Assembly (NCBI GenBank): GCA_036346225.1 | Contig: JARFIW010001105.1 | Coordinates: 1,054,001-1,118,000 of the forward strand | Direction: 5' to 3' | DNA length: 64,000 bases | From: Platerodrilus igneus | Taxonomy: Eukaryota; Arthropoda; Insecta; Coleoptera; Lycidae | Shown here: positions 31,766 through 44,180 of the stretch, in pieces | Layout: the number at the start of each line of letters is the position of its first letter | Numbering within the stretch: the first letter of the stretch is position 1 | Position numbers and translations under genes: made by a program | The notes under the pieces: generated by a model | What the model saw: only the letters and a program-made list of their open reading frames with translations | Database searches by the model: none | What the model was told of the DNA's origin: nothing

Positions 31766-32537
31766 GCTTAGTAAGAGCGCGTTGAAGCTCATTTGTGTTC
31801 TAAAAGAGCAGATTACAAAGGTGCACAGCAATCCAAAATGTCGCTTGATGTATTCCTTTGTAGATAACCCAGAGTTTACTAGAGCTAAAAGTGACGATAA
31901 AGCAATTAGAAACTAAATTAATTTTAAATTACTTCCGCTGCCACTCTGGAACCGGTGTAATACTAAGTTGAAGAATTCAGCAGTAGAAACGTAAAACTGA
32001 GCGCGATTCGGTCACATTCGATCTTCGGGTTGTACTACTACCACCCGCTTGCGTGCCAAAGTCTTCGTTAATTTATAGAGGTATACTAAGCTAACTTTTC
32101 GTTTTGTATGTGTTCCTATGTTTTTTTGTGAAAGAAAAAAGGATAATAGCTACTGTGTACGAAACACCTGCTACTTATATTCCTTTTTTCACTTATGTTT
32201 TAAATACGCCGCTGTATACTCTGAAGTTAATCCTGAATTGAATCGTATAATAATGACGTGGCTTCCTACTATACCTTATAAAATCTCGATTCAAAATTTA
32301 TATGCGGCAAGCTTCTAGCAATTAAATAACCGTAGTTTGATGAAAATTCAATTTTCTTTAGAGATCACTTTATCACATCTACCCATATTATAGATGATAT
32401 TATAAGCAAATCTGAGTGATTTTCTAAGCGTTCATTAAGTACACATCCATATTTTCGAAGGTCTACATAGTTAAACGTTTATGAATTAAAGTAGGCATGT
32501 ACTGTTTATTGACAATATTATTTTTGTATAAAAACTT
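31766..32537. other. Spacer, LINE 5'UTR then unassigned
   Basis: The part next to 31765 is probably the 5'UTR of the Jockey-type element. The rest up to the RTE-A start has no supported gene. Confidence 0.4.
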
Positions 32538-32931
32538 CCATTTCGAATAGACATGCACCTTGCCGAAGTTCTAGATTACTAGAATAGGTGAAATAGGTTG
32601 CGTGTTCTAATGAGCTAAAGAGTCAAACTACAGGTCCAACCAAAGTAGTAGGCTCGTTAATGAAGAACCAGACTAAGACAGGTCCCCGAAAAAGGGCAGT
32701 GGCTCCTTCGGTACTTAAATTGGCAGAGACCATAGGGGTTAGTATGGCAGTCTAAGACACACTACCGCGATGTGGAAGGCAACGGGAAACCACCACATTA
32801 TCTCCCAAGTACACAGCGTACCTAAATTATAATAAAACGATGACATTCTCTGGGGTAAAAGATTCCGGAGTTAAAATAGTCCCCCATTTGGATCTCCGGG
32901 AGGGGGACTACTTCGGGGGCTGCGATCGGAA

Positions 32932-33695
32932 AGTTAAGAGTAAGAGTCGGGTACATTTTGCGAGTCGGAACGTGGAATGTTAGAAGTATGGAGCAAGCAG
33001 GTAAGCTAGAGAACCTAAAAATCGAAATGAATAGGTTATCATTAGCCATAGTAAGAATCAGCAAAGTTCGATGGTCAGAGACGGGGGATTTATGGAGTAG
33101 AGACTTCAGGGTAATTCATACAGGAACAGGGAAGGAGATTTCGGTGTGTGTATAGTTATGTGGACAAAGATAGGAAACTGTCTAGAAAATTACTTACAAA
33201 AGAACGAAAGAGTATTCATGGTTAGATTAGAATATAAACCGGCAAACACAGTAATAATACAAGTATACATGTCCACCTCTTATCGAAAACATATTAAGAT
33301 ACGTAAAAGGACATCAAAATTTAATAATTACGTTGGATTTTAATACAGTGGTAGGTGAGGGTAGAGAAGGAGCGGTAGTTGGTTTATTTGGTTTAGGCAC
33401 GACAAACGACAGGGGAAATAAGCTGGTAGAATTTTGCGACAAGAACAATTTAATCATCACACACACATTATTTCAACATCATGCTAGAAGACGATATACG
33501 TGGAAGATGCAAGGAGATATAGGAAGATATCAAACAGATTACATTCTTGTTAGACAACGGTTTAGGAATCGAGAAAAAGACTGTAGAAGCTACCTAGAAG
33601 CAGATATAGATATTGACCACAACATCGTAATTATGAAGGTCGCACTTAAATTTAAAAATTTGAAAAACAGAAACGGAAAAAGCACTTGGACTTAG
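32932..33695 (+). pseudogene. RTE-A endonuclease domain, copy 2
   Basis: Pieces 32958-33155, 33146-33343 and 33333-33695 make up an apurinic-type endonuclease, which nicks target DNA for priming. Seen are R-V-G-T-W-N-V-R-S-M-E, I-S-K-V-R-W-S-E, L-D-F-N-T-V-V-G-E-G, N-T-L-like T-H-T-L-F-Q-H-H-A-R-R and Y-I-L-V-R-Q-R-F. The G-D-F-N box is changed to L-D-F-N and the H at D-I-D-H-N is present. About 60 bases are missing near 33280 relative to copy 1. Confidence 0.8.
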
Positions 33696-35356
33696 AGGAA
33701 CTAAAAGATAAAGATATTCAAGAAAGATTCAAAAAAAAGTCAAATGAATTGCTGAAAGATATCGGGAAAATTTCTGATACTAAGGAACTAGAAACAGAAT
33801 GGAATAACATTAAATCCAGCCTAGACATGGCGGCCAGAGATATTCTGGGGTATACACAAAAAGAAAATAAGAAACCATAAATACAAAGGATATCCTGAAT
33901 TTAGTAGAAGAAAAATGAATATACAAAAATAAATCAGCCGAAATAGGAAAACAGAGATACAAAGCCATAAAATGGGAAATTATTCGCAAATGCAGGAAAG
34001 CTAAAGAACAATGGATTGATGAAAAGTGCAAAGAGGTACAAACTAAGTGCTAAGTGCTAACTAAGATAGAAGTAGGAAAGACAGATGAAGCATACAAACT
34101 ATTTAGAATCAATATTAGGGATATAAAACCGTATAGCAAAAATATAAGGGACGCGGGAGGAAATGTCATTATAGAAAATGTAGAAATAGATGACAAGAAT
34201 TTATAGAAAATTTATATGAAGGAGAGGAACTATCTGCATTAGAACAGGAATCAGTCATTGCAAATGATGACTTGGAATATGTATATACTTAGAGATGAGT
34301 TTGAATCAGCATTAAAGGGTCTGAAAAATGGTAAGGCGCCGGGTACAGATAAGGTGCAAGCAGAAACTCTAAAAGCCGCAGGACAAGAAGTAACAGAACA
34401 TCTTTTCCAACTTGTAAGCTATATGTATGAGACAGGCGAAATACCAAAAGATTTCAAACGTAACATCATAGTAACAATACCAAAAAAGAAAGGCGCGGAT
34501 TGATGTGAAAATTTTCGAATAATAAGTTTGACAGCACACGTTTCAAAAATATTAACTAGAATCGGACAAAGACGAATGGAAAACGAGCTGAAAAAATACT
34601 AGGAGAAGATCAATTTGGGTTTAGGCGAAACAGGGGAACACGGGAGGCTATTTGAGCTGTGAGAGTGATAATGGAGAAAACAATAGAAAAAGAGGAAAGC
34701 GTGTATATAGGATTTGTAGATCTGGTAAAAGCATTCGACAATGTAAAATGGAAAAAGATGTTCGAAATACTCAAAAAGATATGAATGAGTTATAGGGATA
34801 GACGAATAGTACATAGCTTATACAAAGAGCAAACAGCAGAAATAGAATTAGAGCAGGAACGTAGAGAAGTAAATATTAGGAAAGGGGTGAGACAGGGATG
34901 TGTCCTATCCACATTAATTTTTAACTTGTACAATCAAGAGGCAATGAATACTGTCAAATGCAAGAAGACATTTGGAATTACTATGCAGGGACAAAAAATT
35001 GATATGCTTAGATTTGCAGATGATATAGCGGTATAAACATCTAGCAAGGAAGAGTTAGAAGCTGCCTTCATGAAATGGAAACGGTTCTAACAGAGCGATA
35101 CGGTATGAAAATTAACAAATCTAAAACTAAAGTACTAGTATGCAAAGGAGGGGAAAATAAATCAAAAACAAGAATACAAATGTGTAACACGAACTTACAA
35201 GCTGTTAAGGATGTCTGCTACCTAGAAAGCCAAATAACGCAAGATGGGAAAAGCACAAAAGAAAAAGCAACTACTGTGTTCAAAGACAACAAGAATAGGA
35301 ACAAGGAAAAGATTGCTTTAAACATACGTGTGGAGCACAGCACTGTATGGCCGTAG
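33686..35356 (+). pseudogene. RTE-A reverse transcriptase, copy 2
   Basis: Linker L-K-D-I-G-K-I-S, then RT: A-L-K-G-L-K-N-G-K-A-P-G-T-D, P-K-D-F-K-R-N-I-I-V-T-I-P-K-K, V-R-Q-G-C-V-L-S and the active site M-L-R-F-A-D-D-I-A. Stops and shifts at about 33880, 34210, 34500, 34650, 34780 and 35035 break it. F-A-D-D in place of Y-x-D-D is usual for RTE-type elements. Confidence 0.8.
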
Positions 35357-35474
35357 AGTCTGGACAGTAGGAGAAGCGGACAAGAAAAAGGTAGTAGCTT
35401 TTGAAATGTGGTGCTACAGACGTATGATGAAGATATAATGGACAGACAAAGTTAAGAACGAAGAGGTACTAAAA

Positions 35475-36097
35475 TGTTACATTTCAAATTTGGACATGTA
35501 CACTTTTAAATTTGTGAGTGAATTCTCGCCATTATTTTTCAAATAAATTTGTTAAATTTCTACCATCCCTGACAGTTTCGTCGGCGCAAAAGAATGCGCA
35601 GAAGCGGATTGATGGCGCAAGTGCGCGGTGTGTGACACGACTTTATTAGCCAACGAGACGTCGAACAGTGACGTTTGCCGGTGTGGTTTCTTTGTCTTTT
35701 CTCTTTTAGGATGTAGGTTTTCCTTTGTCTCTACTTTCTATCGTTGACTTTACCTTATTCCTTCGTCCTACCTACAAAGAAGAGGGAATACGTTAAATCT
35801 GGTTTCAACGAGAGCATGACGTAACCCACTCCAAACAACTAACAGACGGATACCCGGAAATCAACATGGCCCCTGCGCAAGGATGACAGCAAAATCGTGA
35901 AGCGTTTCACATTCTTAAGTGAGTACTTTTTATCTTTTTAAAGTGCAACTTGTATCATTGTAAACATATTTGGCATGTGAAAGAATTTGACACGAACTTA
36001 TGTCGTAATATCTTTGTTGTGCAATAATCTGAACGTGGATAGTACCAGTGTTGCCAACTGTGGAAGTGGTTCTGAACACGCGACCGGGAGTGTAACA
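35475..36097 (+). repeat. Gypsy 5' LTR
   Basis: 623 bp, TGTTACATTTCAAATTTGG to GGGAGTGTAACA, with GTGACACGACTTTATTAGCC near 35630 and CTGCGCAAGG near 35873 shared with the 3' LTR. Mismatches are scattered, so the insertion is not recent. Confidence 0.9.
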
Positions 36098-36098
36098 G

Positions 36099-36111
36099 TG
36101 GCGCCCGAAAC
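36099..36111 (+). promoter_or_regulatory. Primer binding site, tRNA-Lys type
   Basis: TGGCGCCCGAAAC begins one base after the LTR. TGGCGCCCGAAC is the form complementary to the 3' end of tRNA-Lys(3). One base differs. Confidence 0.7.
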
Positions 36112-37083
36112 TTTTGTTACAAATTTGTCTTCACCTCTGATTTATCTTATAAGGGTTAGTTTCGAATATCTTTGTAGAAATTGTTTTTTTTCACTCAAAT
36201 ATAATAAAAAATAATTTTTTAAAATTTTTAATGGCATTTGAACAGAAGAAATATAATCTGACAGCATTGGGTAACCTCTATTTTATGTTGGCGTGACATT
36301 GAATGCAGTTGAAATGTCAATCTGAAGCATTTAGTCGGCCATGTTTGAACAGTGTTTGTTTATCTTTCATATAACTTATTTCTAACTGAATTAATTCGCA
36401 TTTTCTCTTATAAAAACAGTGTATTTATATTTTAAATTCTCTCAAATAATTACGTAACCTAATTTAGGATGAAACTAAAGCATATACCTTTCAAATCTAT
36501 TTAGCCAATTACCTTAACCTCACTTCTACGTGGAAACATGTGCTTGGATTAAATAATTTTTTCTGTAAGTATTTTAGTCATAGATAAAATGCTATATGAT
36601 TAAAAATCCCTTAAAATGACACTAAGTTTAGTTAAATAATTATTTTAAACTTAAATTTTTTTTTAGTTGTTTGAAACTTGTTTTCAGTTTAAATTTTACC
36701 TATTTATTACATTATCTTAGTTTACCATAATTCTAAATTTTGTCTCTAAATACAACTAACGCAATCAACTGAATTCTTACCTTGGTATATCTATACCTTC
36801 TAAAACACAATAGTAAATTTGATTTCGTTATATCTGCTTTCTTAAATACTACAATACTGAGGTTAATGATAATGTTTTGTATTTAAGTTCATTTACTATC
36901 CCCTTTAGTTACGATGGTTGTTGATAAATTCCTCGATGTAAAAGTAATACGTTAATAATTTGGTATACTGTTTTTTCTATACATGTATCGCTAGAATATT
37001 GCTTTGTGTAGTGAGCATAATTTTGTTTTGATAGCAAATTTTTTATCTATATCGGTATTGCAACGTAGCATTTTAAGACCTAT
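36112..37083. other. Gypsy interior without coding sequence
   Basis: Should hold gag and protease but only AT-rich sequence is seen; the small frame 35987-36214 lies across the LTR end and has no motif. Confidence 0.4.
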
Positions 37084-37340
37084 TTAGTTTAGGCGAGACT
37101 TGTCGTCGTAGTTGGTCGCTCAGCAGTATGTTAGTCTAGACGAGACTCATCAAGAGTTGGTCGCTCAACATTACATAAGTCTAGACGAGACTCGTGGATA
37201 GTTTGTCGCTCTAGTAATTTTTGAATCATTTTTTGAGGATGATGTTGAAGTTTTTCTTTATTAGTTTAGGTGAGACTCAAAGGCGGGCTTGTCACCCTAG
37301 CAATTACATGCGTTGTAAGATATATCTTTTTGTTCGTCAA
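37020..37340 (+). repeat. Repeat block with about 47-bp TCTAGACGAGACTC units
   Basis: Four related units: 37084-37130, 37131-37177, 37178-37225 and 37261-37310, with cores TTAGTCTAGACGAGACTC and GGTCGCTCAACA-like. A second copy with two units is at 56330-56575, beside another broken Gypsy pol. The whole segment TTTTGATAGCAA...ATATCGG at its start is also shared. Role unknown. Confidence 0.65.
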
Positions 37341-37370
37341 CAATTTTGTTATGAGTAAATCAAGCCACAA

Positions 37371-37909
37371 TTATCGCTATCTCTTCATATATCGATTCAG
37401 ACTACACTAGGTGGGATGAAAATATCTTTAAAATTGCTCAAAGTTTGCGTACATTCAAACACGAAGCAACCCAATTTACTCTGTCATTTCTTGTTTTTGA
37501 AAGATATACTTCAATCGATGGTAGTTTTTATGGTTCAGTTCCAGACGATACTAACGTAATTGAATTTGACGAAAAAGTACGCTGGGGCAAAGACCAACAA
37601 TCATTACCTTCTATCTTTAACGACGTTAGAAAAAATTTGCTAAAAGCTTACGAAAAAAGTAAGGACCACTATAATCTGCGTAAACGAAATATTTCCTTTG
37701 CTTTAGGCGAACATGTTTGGAAAAAGAATTATGTCTTATCGGCTACTAAAAAATTCTCTTCAAAATTAGCCCTTAAATTCATTCTATGTAAGGTCACTCG
37801 TGTTGTTAGTCCACTTATTTACGAACTTCAAGACGCTGAAGGAAAACGCCAAGAAAGGTGGCATATCAAAGACCTTAAACCATTCTCTGCTGACCCAAAT
37901 GCTAAATAA
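37371..37909 (+). pseudogene. Gypsy integrase C-terminal fragment
   Basis: Begins with D-Y-T-R-W-D-E-N-I-F-K-I-A then L-R-T-F-K-H-E-A-T-Q, the end of the integrase core in Gypsy pol. Then come H-Y-N-L-R-K-R and G-E-H-V-W-K-K-N-Y-V-L-S, and the C-terminal R-W-H-I-K-D-L-K-P-F. The stop at 37907-37909 would be the natural end of pol. The frame is open for about 150 codons. The zinc finger and most of the catalytic core are absent, replaced upstream by the repeat block. Confidence 0.75.
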
Positions 37910-39211
37910 TTTTCACGTTTCATTTCTTTAACGATTTACCTAATGTTTTTGTCACTACTATGAATTAGTTAACTTTATTCAGCCATTTCTTTTCTTATAC
38001 AGCACTTACCTTCTACACTTTTGCTTTAATAACATTAAACTAGTTATCTTTTTGCTACCTGTTGACTTCCCCTTGAACTTATTGTTAGCCACATATCGGT
38101 TTATTGTCTAGGTCCCCAGTATAACTCTGTCGCTTTATTTAATCAATCCTCGCACCTTTTCTACAACAGATTATTTTGTTTTCAGCATTTATCTTACATT
38201 GTTTAATTTGGTGGTGATTGTCGTAACTTTGGTTGTAATAACTCATTGAATTTTTATGATTGGTTCTAGCTGATGTTGAGTGGATGTTTTTTTCTTTGGA
38301 CTCTCATAGGAGCCGCGGTCTATGCCATTGTAAGAAATAGTCCATATTCGCAGTTGTAAAAAACTAGGAGTTTCTATTTCATACGTTTTTCTTCTGAACT
38401 ATTACAGTCGCCGACTTTATCTTTTATCATTACTTGTTTTCTTTTTCTATTAAATTACCAGAACATATAAACATTTTTTTGTTGTTTTTTATTTAACTTC
38501 GTGGTGAGGTGCTATCGCTTTTTATTGATATCTTATCGAATTCTTGGTTGTTTTAGTATATTGGGACAGTGTGTCTGTATTTAACTGCTTATAGTTAGGC
38601 ATTCTTGTGTGTTTATGGCGTTACCGTTTCTAAAAATTACCTTGAAACAGTTGTTTTTTGTGTGAAGGTATCTGTAGTGATACTTTTAAGTTGTTGTTTC
38701 AACTTTTGTCTGATTTTCTTATCGTAGTGGATGCACTCATTAGGAAAATAATTGTACTAGTTCTCATTAAGAGTCTAGTAAATTTTTACTTATGATGTAT
38801 CTTAACTTGTCTGATTAACATAGCAGGTGGTCCTTCAGACCGATCTGTGTTTATTAGGAACAACTTATTACCTTCTCTCAGACGCTTGTCCAAAACTCTA
38901 CTTTTTCTTATCCTGCTGTCTCCGTTTCCGCCTTATTTTTCATTCGGTAGACCTGTTCTTGTCCTGAAACACTCGTCTACCACATAGTAGTGATTTTTCC
39001 CTCACTCCGGGCTACTGACCACATTGGCTGGTTGAGTAGTGCTTTTATATCTACCTTTTCTGTCTCTTTTGCTCAATGCGAGCCCTTCCTCTATTCTCTT
39101 CTACCTGGAAGTGTTACTTATGCATTCCAAAATGCTTACCTTCCTCTTTTTACTTTTCCTATATCTCTATTGTTTTTTCATTTCCGTTAGTCACCGTGTG
39201 GTTGCGCGGGG
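37910..39211. other. Gypsy interior, 3' untranslated part
   Basis: T-rich with no motif-bearing frame; the plus frames at 38990-39236 are pyrimidine-rich by-products. No envelope-like gene is visible. Confidence 0.5.
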
Positions 39212-39535
39212 GGTTTTCACAGACATTATAATTTGAATAAGGGCCGCTATACTTGCGGCCACGTCCCCAATGCTCCACCCGGAGGTACTACATTGGGTTT
39301 AAACGCGAAAAATAACGTGCTTCTAATTTATACTAACTTCATAGTTGATCCACCCTAAATAAAAACTAAACAAGAATCTAACAAACCTAAAAATCTAACA
39401 AACCTAACAAACTCTAACAATCTAACAAACCTAAAAATCTGACAAAACTGAAACAAAAACAAAACTAAAACTAAAAACAGGGTTGTAAATAATGGTATCC
39501 CTAGCGCTGACTTTCGAGTGTAGGTTTTCACAGAC
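39212..39535 (-). repeat. SINE-like interspersed repeat, copy 2, with target duplication
   Basis: The 298-bp insertion 39225-39522 lies between two copies of GGTTTTCACAGACA (39212-39225 and 39523-39536). It is the reverse complement of 2116-2420. On the minus strand it starts TACACTCGAAAGTCAGCGC and ends AATTATAAT(G). This copy defines the element as a target-primed insertion and shows that it is younger than the Gypsy element it sits in. Confidence 0.8.
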
Positions 39536-39536
39536 A

Positions 39537-40664
39537 CCAAGACCACGTCTCTGGGAATCTTTCGTGAGGTCATGCGGTGTTGCTGTCAGTGCACATAGTC
39601 GCTAACAATGCATGTACGTATGAGTGTGTGAATGTGTGAGTGTATGTAGAAACGTGTGGATATCGTATCGATATTGTTCAACGCCGGGTGCAGGAATGCA
39701 CCCACATGCTTTTTGTCGCTCCCTCATACCGTTATAACTAACGAGCCTGCTTCACAGGTCGCTCTCTTTTAGGGATATGAGTAACTTATCTATATAACGG
39801 CTTCAAGGAGCCACTCTATCTTGTATCTTTGGGATGGATGACAAAACGGCTTGGTGAGCTGGGGAATTCTACGCTATATCTTTAATGTATGTAGTCGTAG
39901 CGTGCCTTAGCGTGCTGGGACGTTTTGGAGCCATTTATTGTTATCTAGTTTTACCTTAATATCTTTATCTTACCTATTATCTTTGATAATAACTTGAGAT
40001 TCTGCTTTATCTTTTTTGTCTTCCTAATGTTTAGTATTTACGATCAGATGTAGGAATTATTTTTGAGTATTGAGTGAAGAAGCTAACCTGATGGTAGCAA
40101 TGTAATTTGTTAGGTTAGTAACGTAAGAAATTAGTAAGATGGTACTGTTGGTAAATTTGTTAATTCACAACCATGTCATGAAAAAGTTTTGATGTGTATT
40201 GTTTATTAAACCAGAGTACACCAGTACATAAAAATTTGCTAAAGTGCAGAGTAACTTGCTCTTTTGGACATTTTGAAATTTGGACATTTTCTTGCACAAA
40301 AAAACTGTAATGTTAGGTTTAGTTATAGTATATATGTTAGGCGACTTGTCGCATTTGTTTTAGTTTTAGTAGTGTTTCGTGCTCTCCGACAAATTTGTGC
40401 TGTCGGTTATAATTGCGTCACATTAAAGACTCGTGTGTGTATTTATAGATGTAGTTCATAAACAATGGGGCTACACATTCCATTTCCTGGTTATTCGTAA
40501 GACGCGTTATCGGTTGAAAAATCCAGGTGGGGCCTAAAATAAATATTTTCTAGAATTTAAGTTAGGGTATATGTAGGTTAGTTGGGATTTAGATTTTATG
40601 CTTTTACCGTGCTAATAGTCATTTTCTTTTTTTAAATTTTTTTCTTTTATGGCTTTGTCGCGAT
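39537..40664. other. Gypsy interior next to the 3' LTR
   Basis: No coding sequence. There is no clear polypurine tract just before the 3' LTR (GGCTTTGTCGCGAT), which is unusual and suggests rearrangement at that edge. Confidence 0.4.
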
Positions 40665-41291
40665 TGTTACATTCCAAATTTGAACATGTACAGTTTTAAA
40701 TTTGTGAGTGAATTCTCGCCATTATTTTTTAAATAAACTTGCGAAATTTCCGCCATCCCGGACAGTTGCGTCGGCGCAAAAGAATGCGCAGACGCGGAGT
40801 GATGTAGCAAGTGCGCGGTGTGTGACACGACATTATTAGCCAACGAGACGCCGAACAGTGATGTCTGTCCGTGTGGTTTCTTTGTCTTTTCTCTTTTAGG
40901 ATGTAGGTTTTCTTTTATCTCTACCTTCTATTGTTGCCTTTACCTTATTCCTTCGTCCTACCGACGAACAAAGAAGAGGGAAGACGCTAAATCTGGTTTC
41001 AACGAGGGCATGACGTAATCCACCCCAAACAACTAACAGACGAGATACCCAAAAATCAGCATGGCCCTGCGCAAGGATGACCGCAAAATCGTGAAGCGTT
41101 TCACATTTTTTAGTGAGTAGCTTTTATCTTTTTAAAGTGCAACTTGTATCATTGTAAACATATTTGGCATGTGATACAATTTGACACGAAATTATGTCGT
41201 AATATCTTTGTTGTGCAATAATGCAAACGTGGATAGTACCAGTGTTGCCAACTGTGGAAGTAACTCTGAACAAGCGACCGGGAGTATAACA
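40665..41291 (+). repeat. Gypsy 3' LTR
   Basis: 627 bp, matching 35475-36097 from TGTTACATTCC to GGGAGTATAACA, followed by AAAA and RTE-A sequence. Confidence 0.9.
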
Positions 41292-41685
41292 AAAAATGGT
41301 AGGGGTAGAAAGAAATATGTGGAAAACGGTAAAAAATAAGAGAGATAGAATAATAGGCCACATACTACTGGATGACGGAATATCATCATCATTTTGTTTT
41401 CGACCTTACTTAAGGTCGGTTTGACGCAGCTCTAACTTCTTTTCTAATCTGTGCTAATCTACAAAAGCTCTACATACCCTTCACAACCTAAATTTCTAAT
41501 AATTTGACTAATATAGTTTGGTCTAGATCTTCCTAAATCCTTCTATCTTTTTTCTATCCAGCTGACTCTACATAGATATTAGCAACCTGATGGTTGTTAA
41601 AGAACTCTAACATGTCTACATGATTACCATTTATAAGGAAATGAAATATAACCTGATTATCCGCTTCAAAAATGAAAAGTGTTAA

Positions 41686-42336
41686 ATAATATGTTATGGT
41701 AAGACTTAAGCAACGAATCGCTGCCAACATGCCAGACCGCTACCTAATTGTGAGTTATGTCATGGTGACGTTTATTAAATTATATGTTATGGTAAGGCTT
41801 AAGCAACGAAACGCTACCAACATGCCAGACCGCTACCTAATTGTGAGTTGTGTCCTGGTGACGTTTATTAAATTATATGTTATGGTAAGGCTTAAGCAAC
41901 GAAACGCTGCCAACATGCCAGACCGCTACCTAATTGTGAGTTATGTCATGGTGACGTTTATTAAATTATATGTTATGGTAAGGCTTAAGCAACGAAACGC
42001 TACCAACATGCCAGACCGCTACCTAATTGTGAGTTATGTCATGGTGACGTTTATTAAATTATATGTTATGGTAAGGCTTAAGCAACGAAACGCTACCAAC
42101 ATGCCAGACCGCTACCTAATTGTGAGTTGTGTCCTGGTGACGTTTATTAAATTATATGTTATGGTAAGGCTTAAGCAACGAAACGCTACCAACATGCCAG
42201 ACCGCTACCTAATTGTGAGTTATGTCATGGTGACGTTTATTAAATTATATGTTATGGTAAGGCTTAAGCAACGAAACGCTACCAACATGCCAGACCGCTA
42301 ACTAATTGTGAGTTATGTCCTGGTGACATTTAGTTA
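41686..42336 (+). repeat. 93-bp satellite array inside RTE-B
   Basis: Seven units of 93 bp starting at 41696, 41789, 41882, 41975, 42068, 42161 and 42254, nearly identical (core CTTAAGCAACGAAACGCTAC). Two variants alternate, with GTTATGTCATGG (A) or GTTGTGTCCTGG (B), in the order A B A A B A then a mixed last unit. Because 93 is divisible by 3, one frame stays open for 201 codons (31-residue repeat), but this is expected of the period and I do not call a gene. Confidence 0.9.
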
Positions 42337-42373
42337 ACTGATTTTTATTTTTTTGTTTTGTTTTCGAACTTAC

Positions 42374-44180
42374 TTAAAGTCGGTTTGACGCAGCTCTAAA
42401 TTCTTTTCTATTCTGAGCTAATCTAAAAAGGTCCACATACCCTTCACAACCTAAATCTCTAATTATTTGACTAATATAGCTTTGTCTAGGCCTTCCTACT
42501 CTATTTTTATTTGGTAGTCTATAATCTAAGACTTTACTAAATAGTCCCTCATGTCTTAACTGGTGCCCTATCATTCTATCTCTCCTGACCTTCAATTGTT
42601 TCCACATACAGGATCCTCACCTATCCTTCTATAAACTTCCTCGTTTGTTACTCTATCTGTCCAACTAATCTTTAACATTCTCCTATAACACCAAGTTTCA
42701 AAAGCTTCTATCTTTTCTTATCTACTTCTTTAATTGTCCAAGTCTCACTACCGTATAGTAGAACGCTCCATACGTATGACTTTAAGAAACTTTTCTATTA
42801 TCTAAACTAATACTATTAGCTATTAGTAAGTTTTCTTTTTAAAACATTTTTCTAGCTTGAGCTATTCTAGCTACTATATCCCTTCTGCTACGTCCATCCT
42901 TTGTAATTATACTACCTAAATAGCAAAATTCATCTACCTCCTCTAACTCGGTATTACCTATTTTTAATTTTGGTTTAGAACTAGGCTGTAACTCACTTGT
43001 CATTATCTTTGTCTTTACCGAGTTAATTCTCATACTATAGTTCCGTAGTATCTCATCTAAAATATTTAAAACTCTCCTAACTCTTTTCTAGACTCTGCTA
43101 TAATGGCTATATCATCTGCAAAACGTAACATGTCTATTTTCTGTCCCTGTACACTAATACCTATCTCTTTTCTCTCTCTGGCTAAGTTTAAAGCTTCCTC
43201 AATATAAACATTAAAATCAAGGAGACAGTATACAACCCTGTCTAACACCATTTCTAATCTTAGCTTCCTTTTCTATTTCATCAAATCTAATTACTACGCT
43301 TTGGTTTTATATAGACTGTAAATAATTTTTCTATCTTTATGAGAGATTCCTATTTTTGCAAAACCCTGAACATAACAATCCAATTAACCCTATCTAATGC
43401 TTTTTCTAAATCTACAAACGCGAAATGAGTCTTTTATTTTTTGTAACCTTTTTCGATAATTACCCTAATCATTAGTATCGGTTCTCTAGTCCCTCTGTCT
43501 TTACGAAAACCATATTGGTCTTCGCCTAAATAATTCTCAGTCAAAGCTACTACTCTATTTTTAATTATTATTGTTAGTATTTTGGAAGCATGAGAAGTTA
43601 AACTAACCGTTCTAAAATTCTCACACCTATCAGCTCCTGACTTTTTTGGGATTGGGATAATAATATTTTTTTCGAAATCTATTGGAACCTCACCTGTGTC
43701 ATATATTACATTTATTAGTACATATAATCTGTCCAAAGTTTTCTGACTTGCATATTTTATTAATTCTGCGAGAATATCGTCTATCCCTGGCGCTTTATTT
43801 AATTTAAGATTCCGAATAGCTCTATCAAATTCCTCTCTTAATATTGAGAACCCTATTTCTACATCCTCTTCTTGGTCGTTCTCTAACTCATCCATATCGT
43901 CTCCCTTATATAAATCTTCTAAATATCTTTTCCATCTATCAGCTACCTCAACTTTATTTATTAGAAGCTCATTATTCTCGTCTCTAATACCATTATATTT
44001 TTTCCTATCTTCCCCAAAAAACTTTTTAACTGCCCTGTAAGCCCTGTCCGTCTTACCTACTCTCAAATCATCTTGTATTCCCTTACAATTCTCCTCCATC
44101 CATTTATTTCTAGCTTTTCTACACTCATGTACTATCTTATTTCTAACTGTATTATATTTTTGCTTCCTTTCACTATCCAC
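42374..44180 (-). pseudogene. RTE-B reverse transcriptase
   Basis: Frames 44180-43434, 43251-43066, 43033-42839 and 42607-42374. Seen are L-K-L-N-K-A-P-G-I-D-D-I-L, P-I-D-F-E-K-N-I-I-I-P-I-P-K-K-S-G-A-D, Y-G-F-R-K-D-R-G-T, M-L-R-F-A-D-D-I-A-I-I-A, L-G-S-I-I-T-K-D-G-R and the tail K-N-R-V-G-R-P-R-Q-S-Y-I. RT copies RNA at the nicked target. At least three frameshifts. The family differs clearly from RTE-A. Confidence 0.85.

Larger units (their letters stand above)
35471..41295 (+). mobile_element. Gypsy LTR retrotransposon inserted in RTE-A
   Basis: LTRs 35475-36097 and 40665-41291 are alignable end to end, start TGTTACATT and end GTAACA/ATAACA. A primer site of tRNA-Lys type follows the left LTR. 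The flank is AAAA on both sides (35471-35474 and 41292-41295), and the RTE-A frame continues across. Inside, gag, protease and RT are gone; only the integrase end is recognisable, plus a later SINE-like insertion. The interior thus looks rearranged. Confidence 0.85.

Noticed and set aside
31536..31916. 126-codon plus-strand frame.
   Set aside because: Antisense to the N-terminal part of the Jockey-type ORF1.
41696..42301. A 201-codon open frame of 31-residue repeats.
   Set aside because: The 93-bp satellite period is a multiple of three, so an open unit stays open. Bases vary without regard to codon position, and there is no start context or domain.
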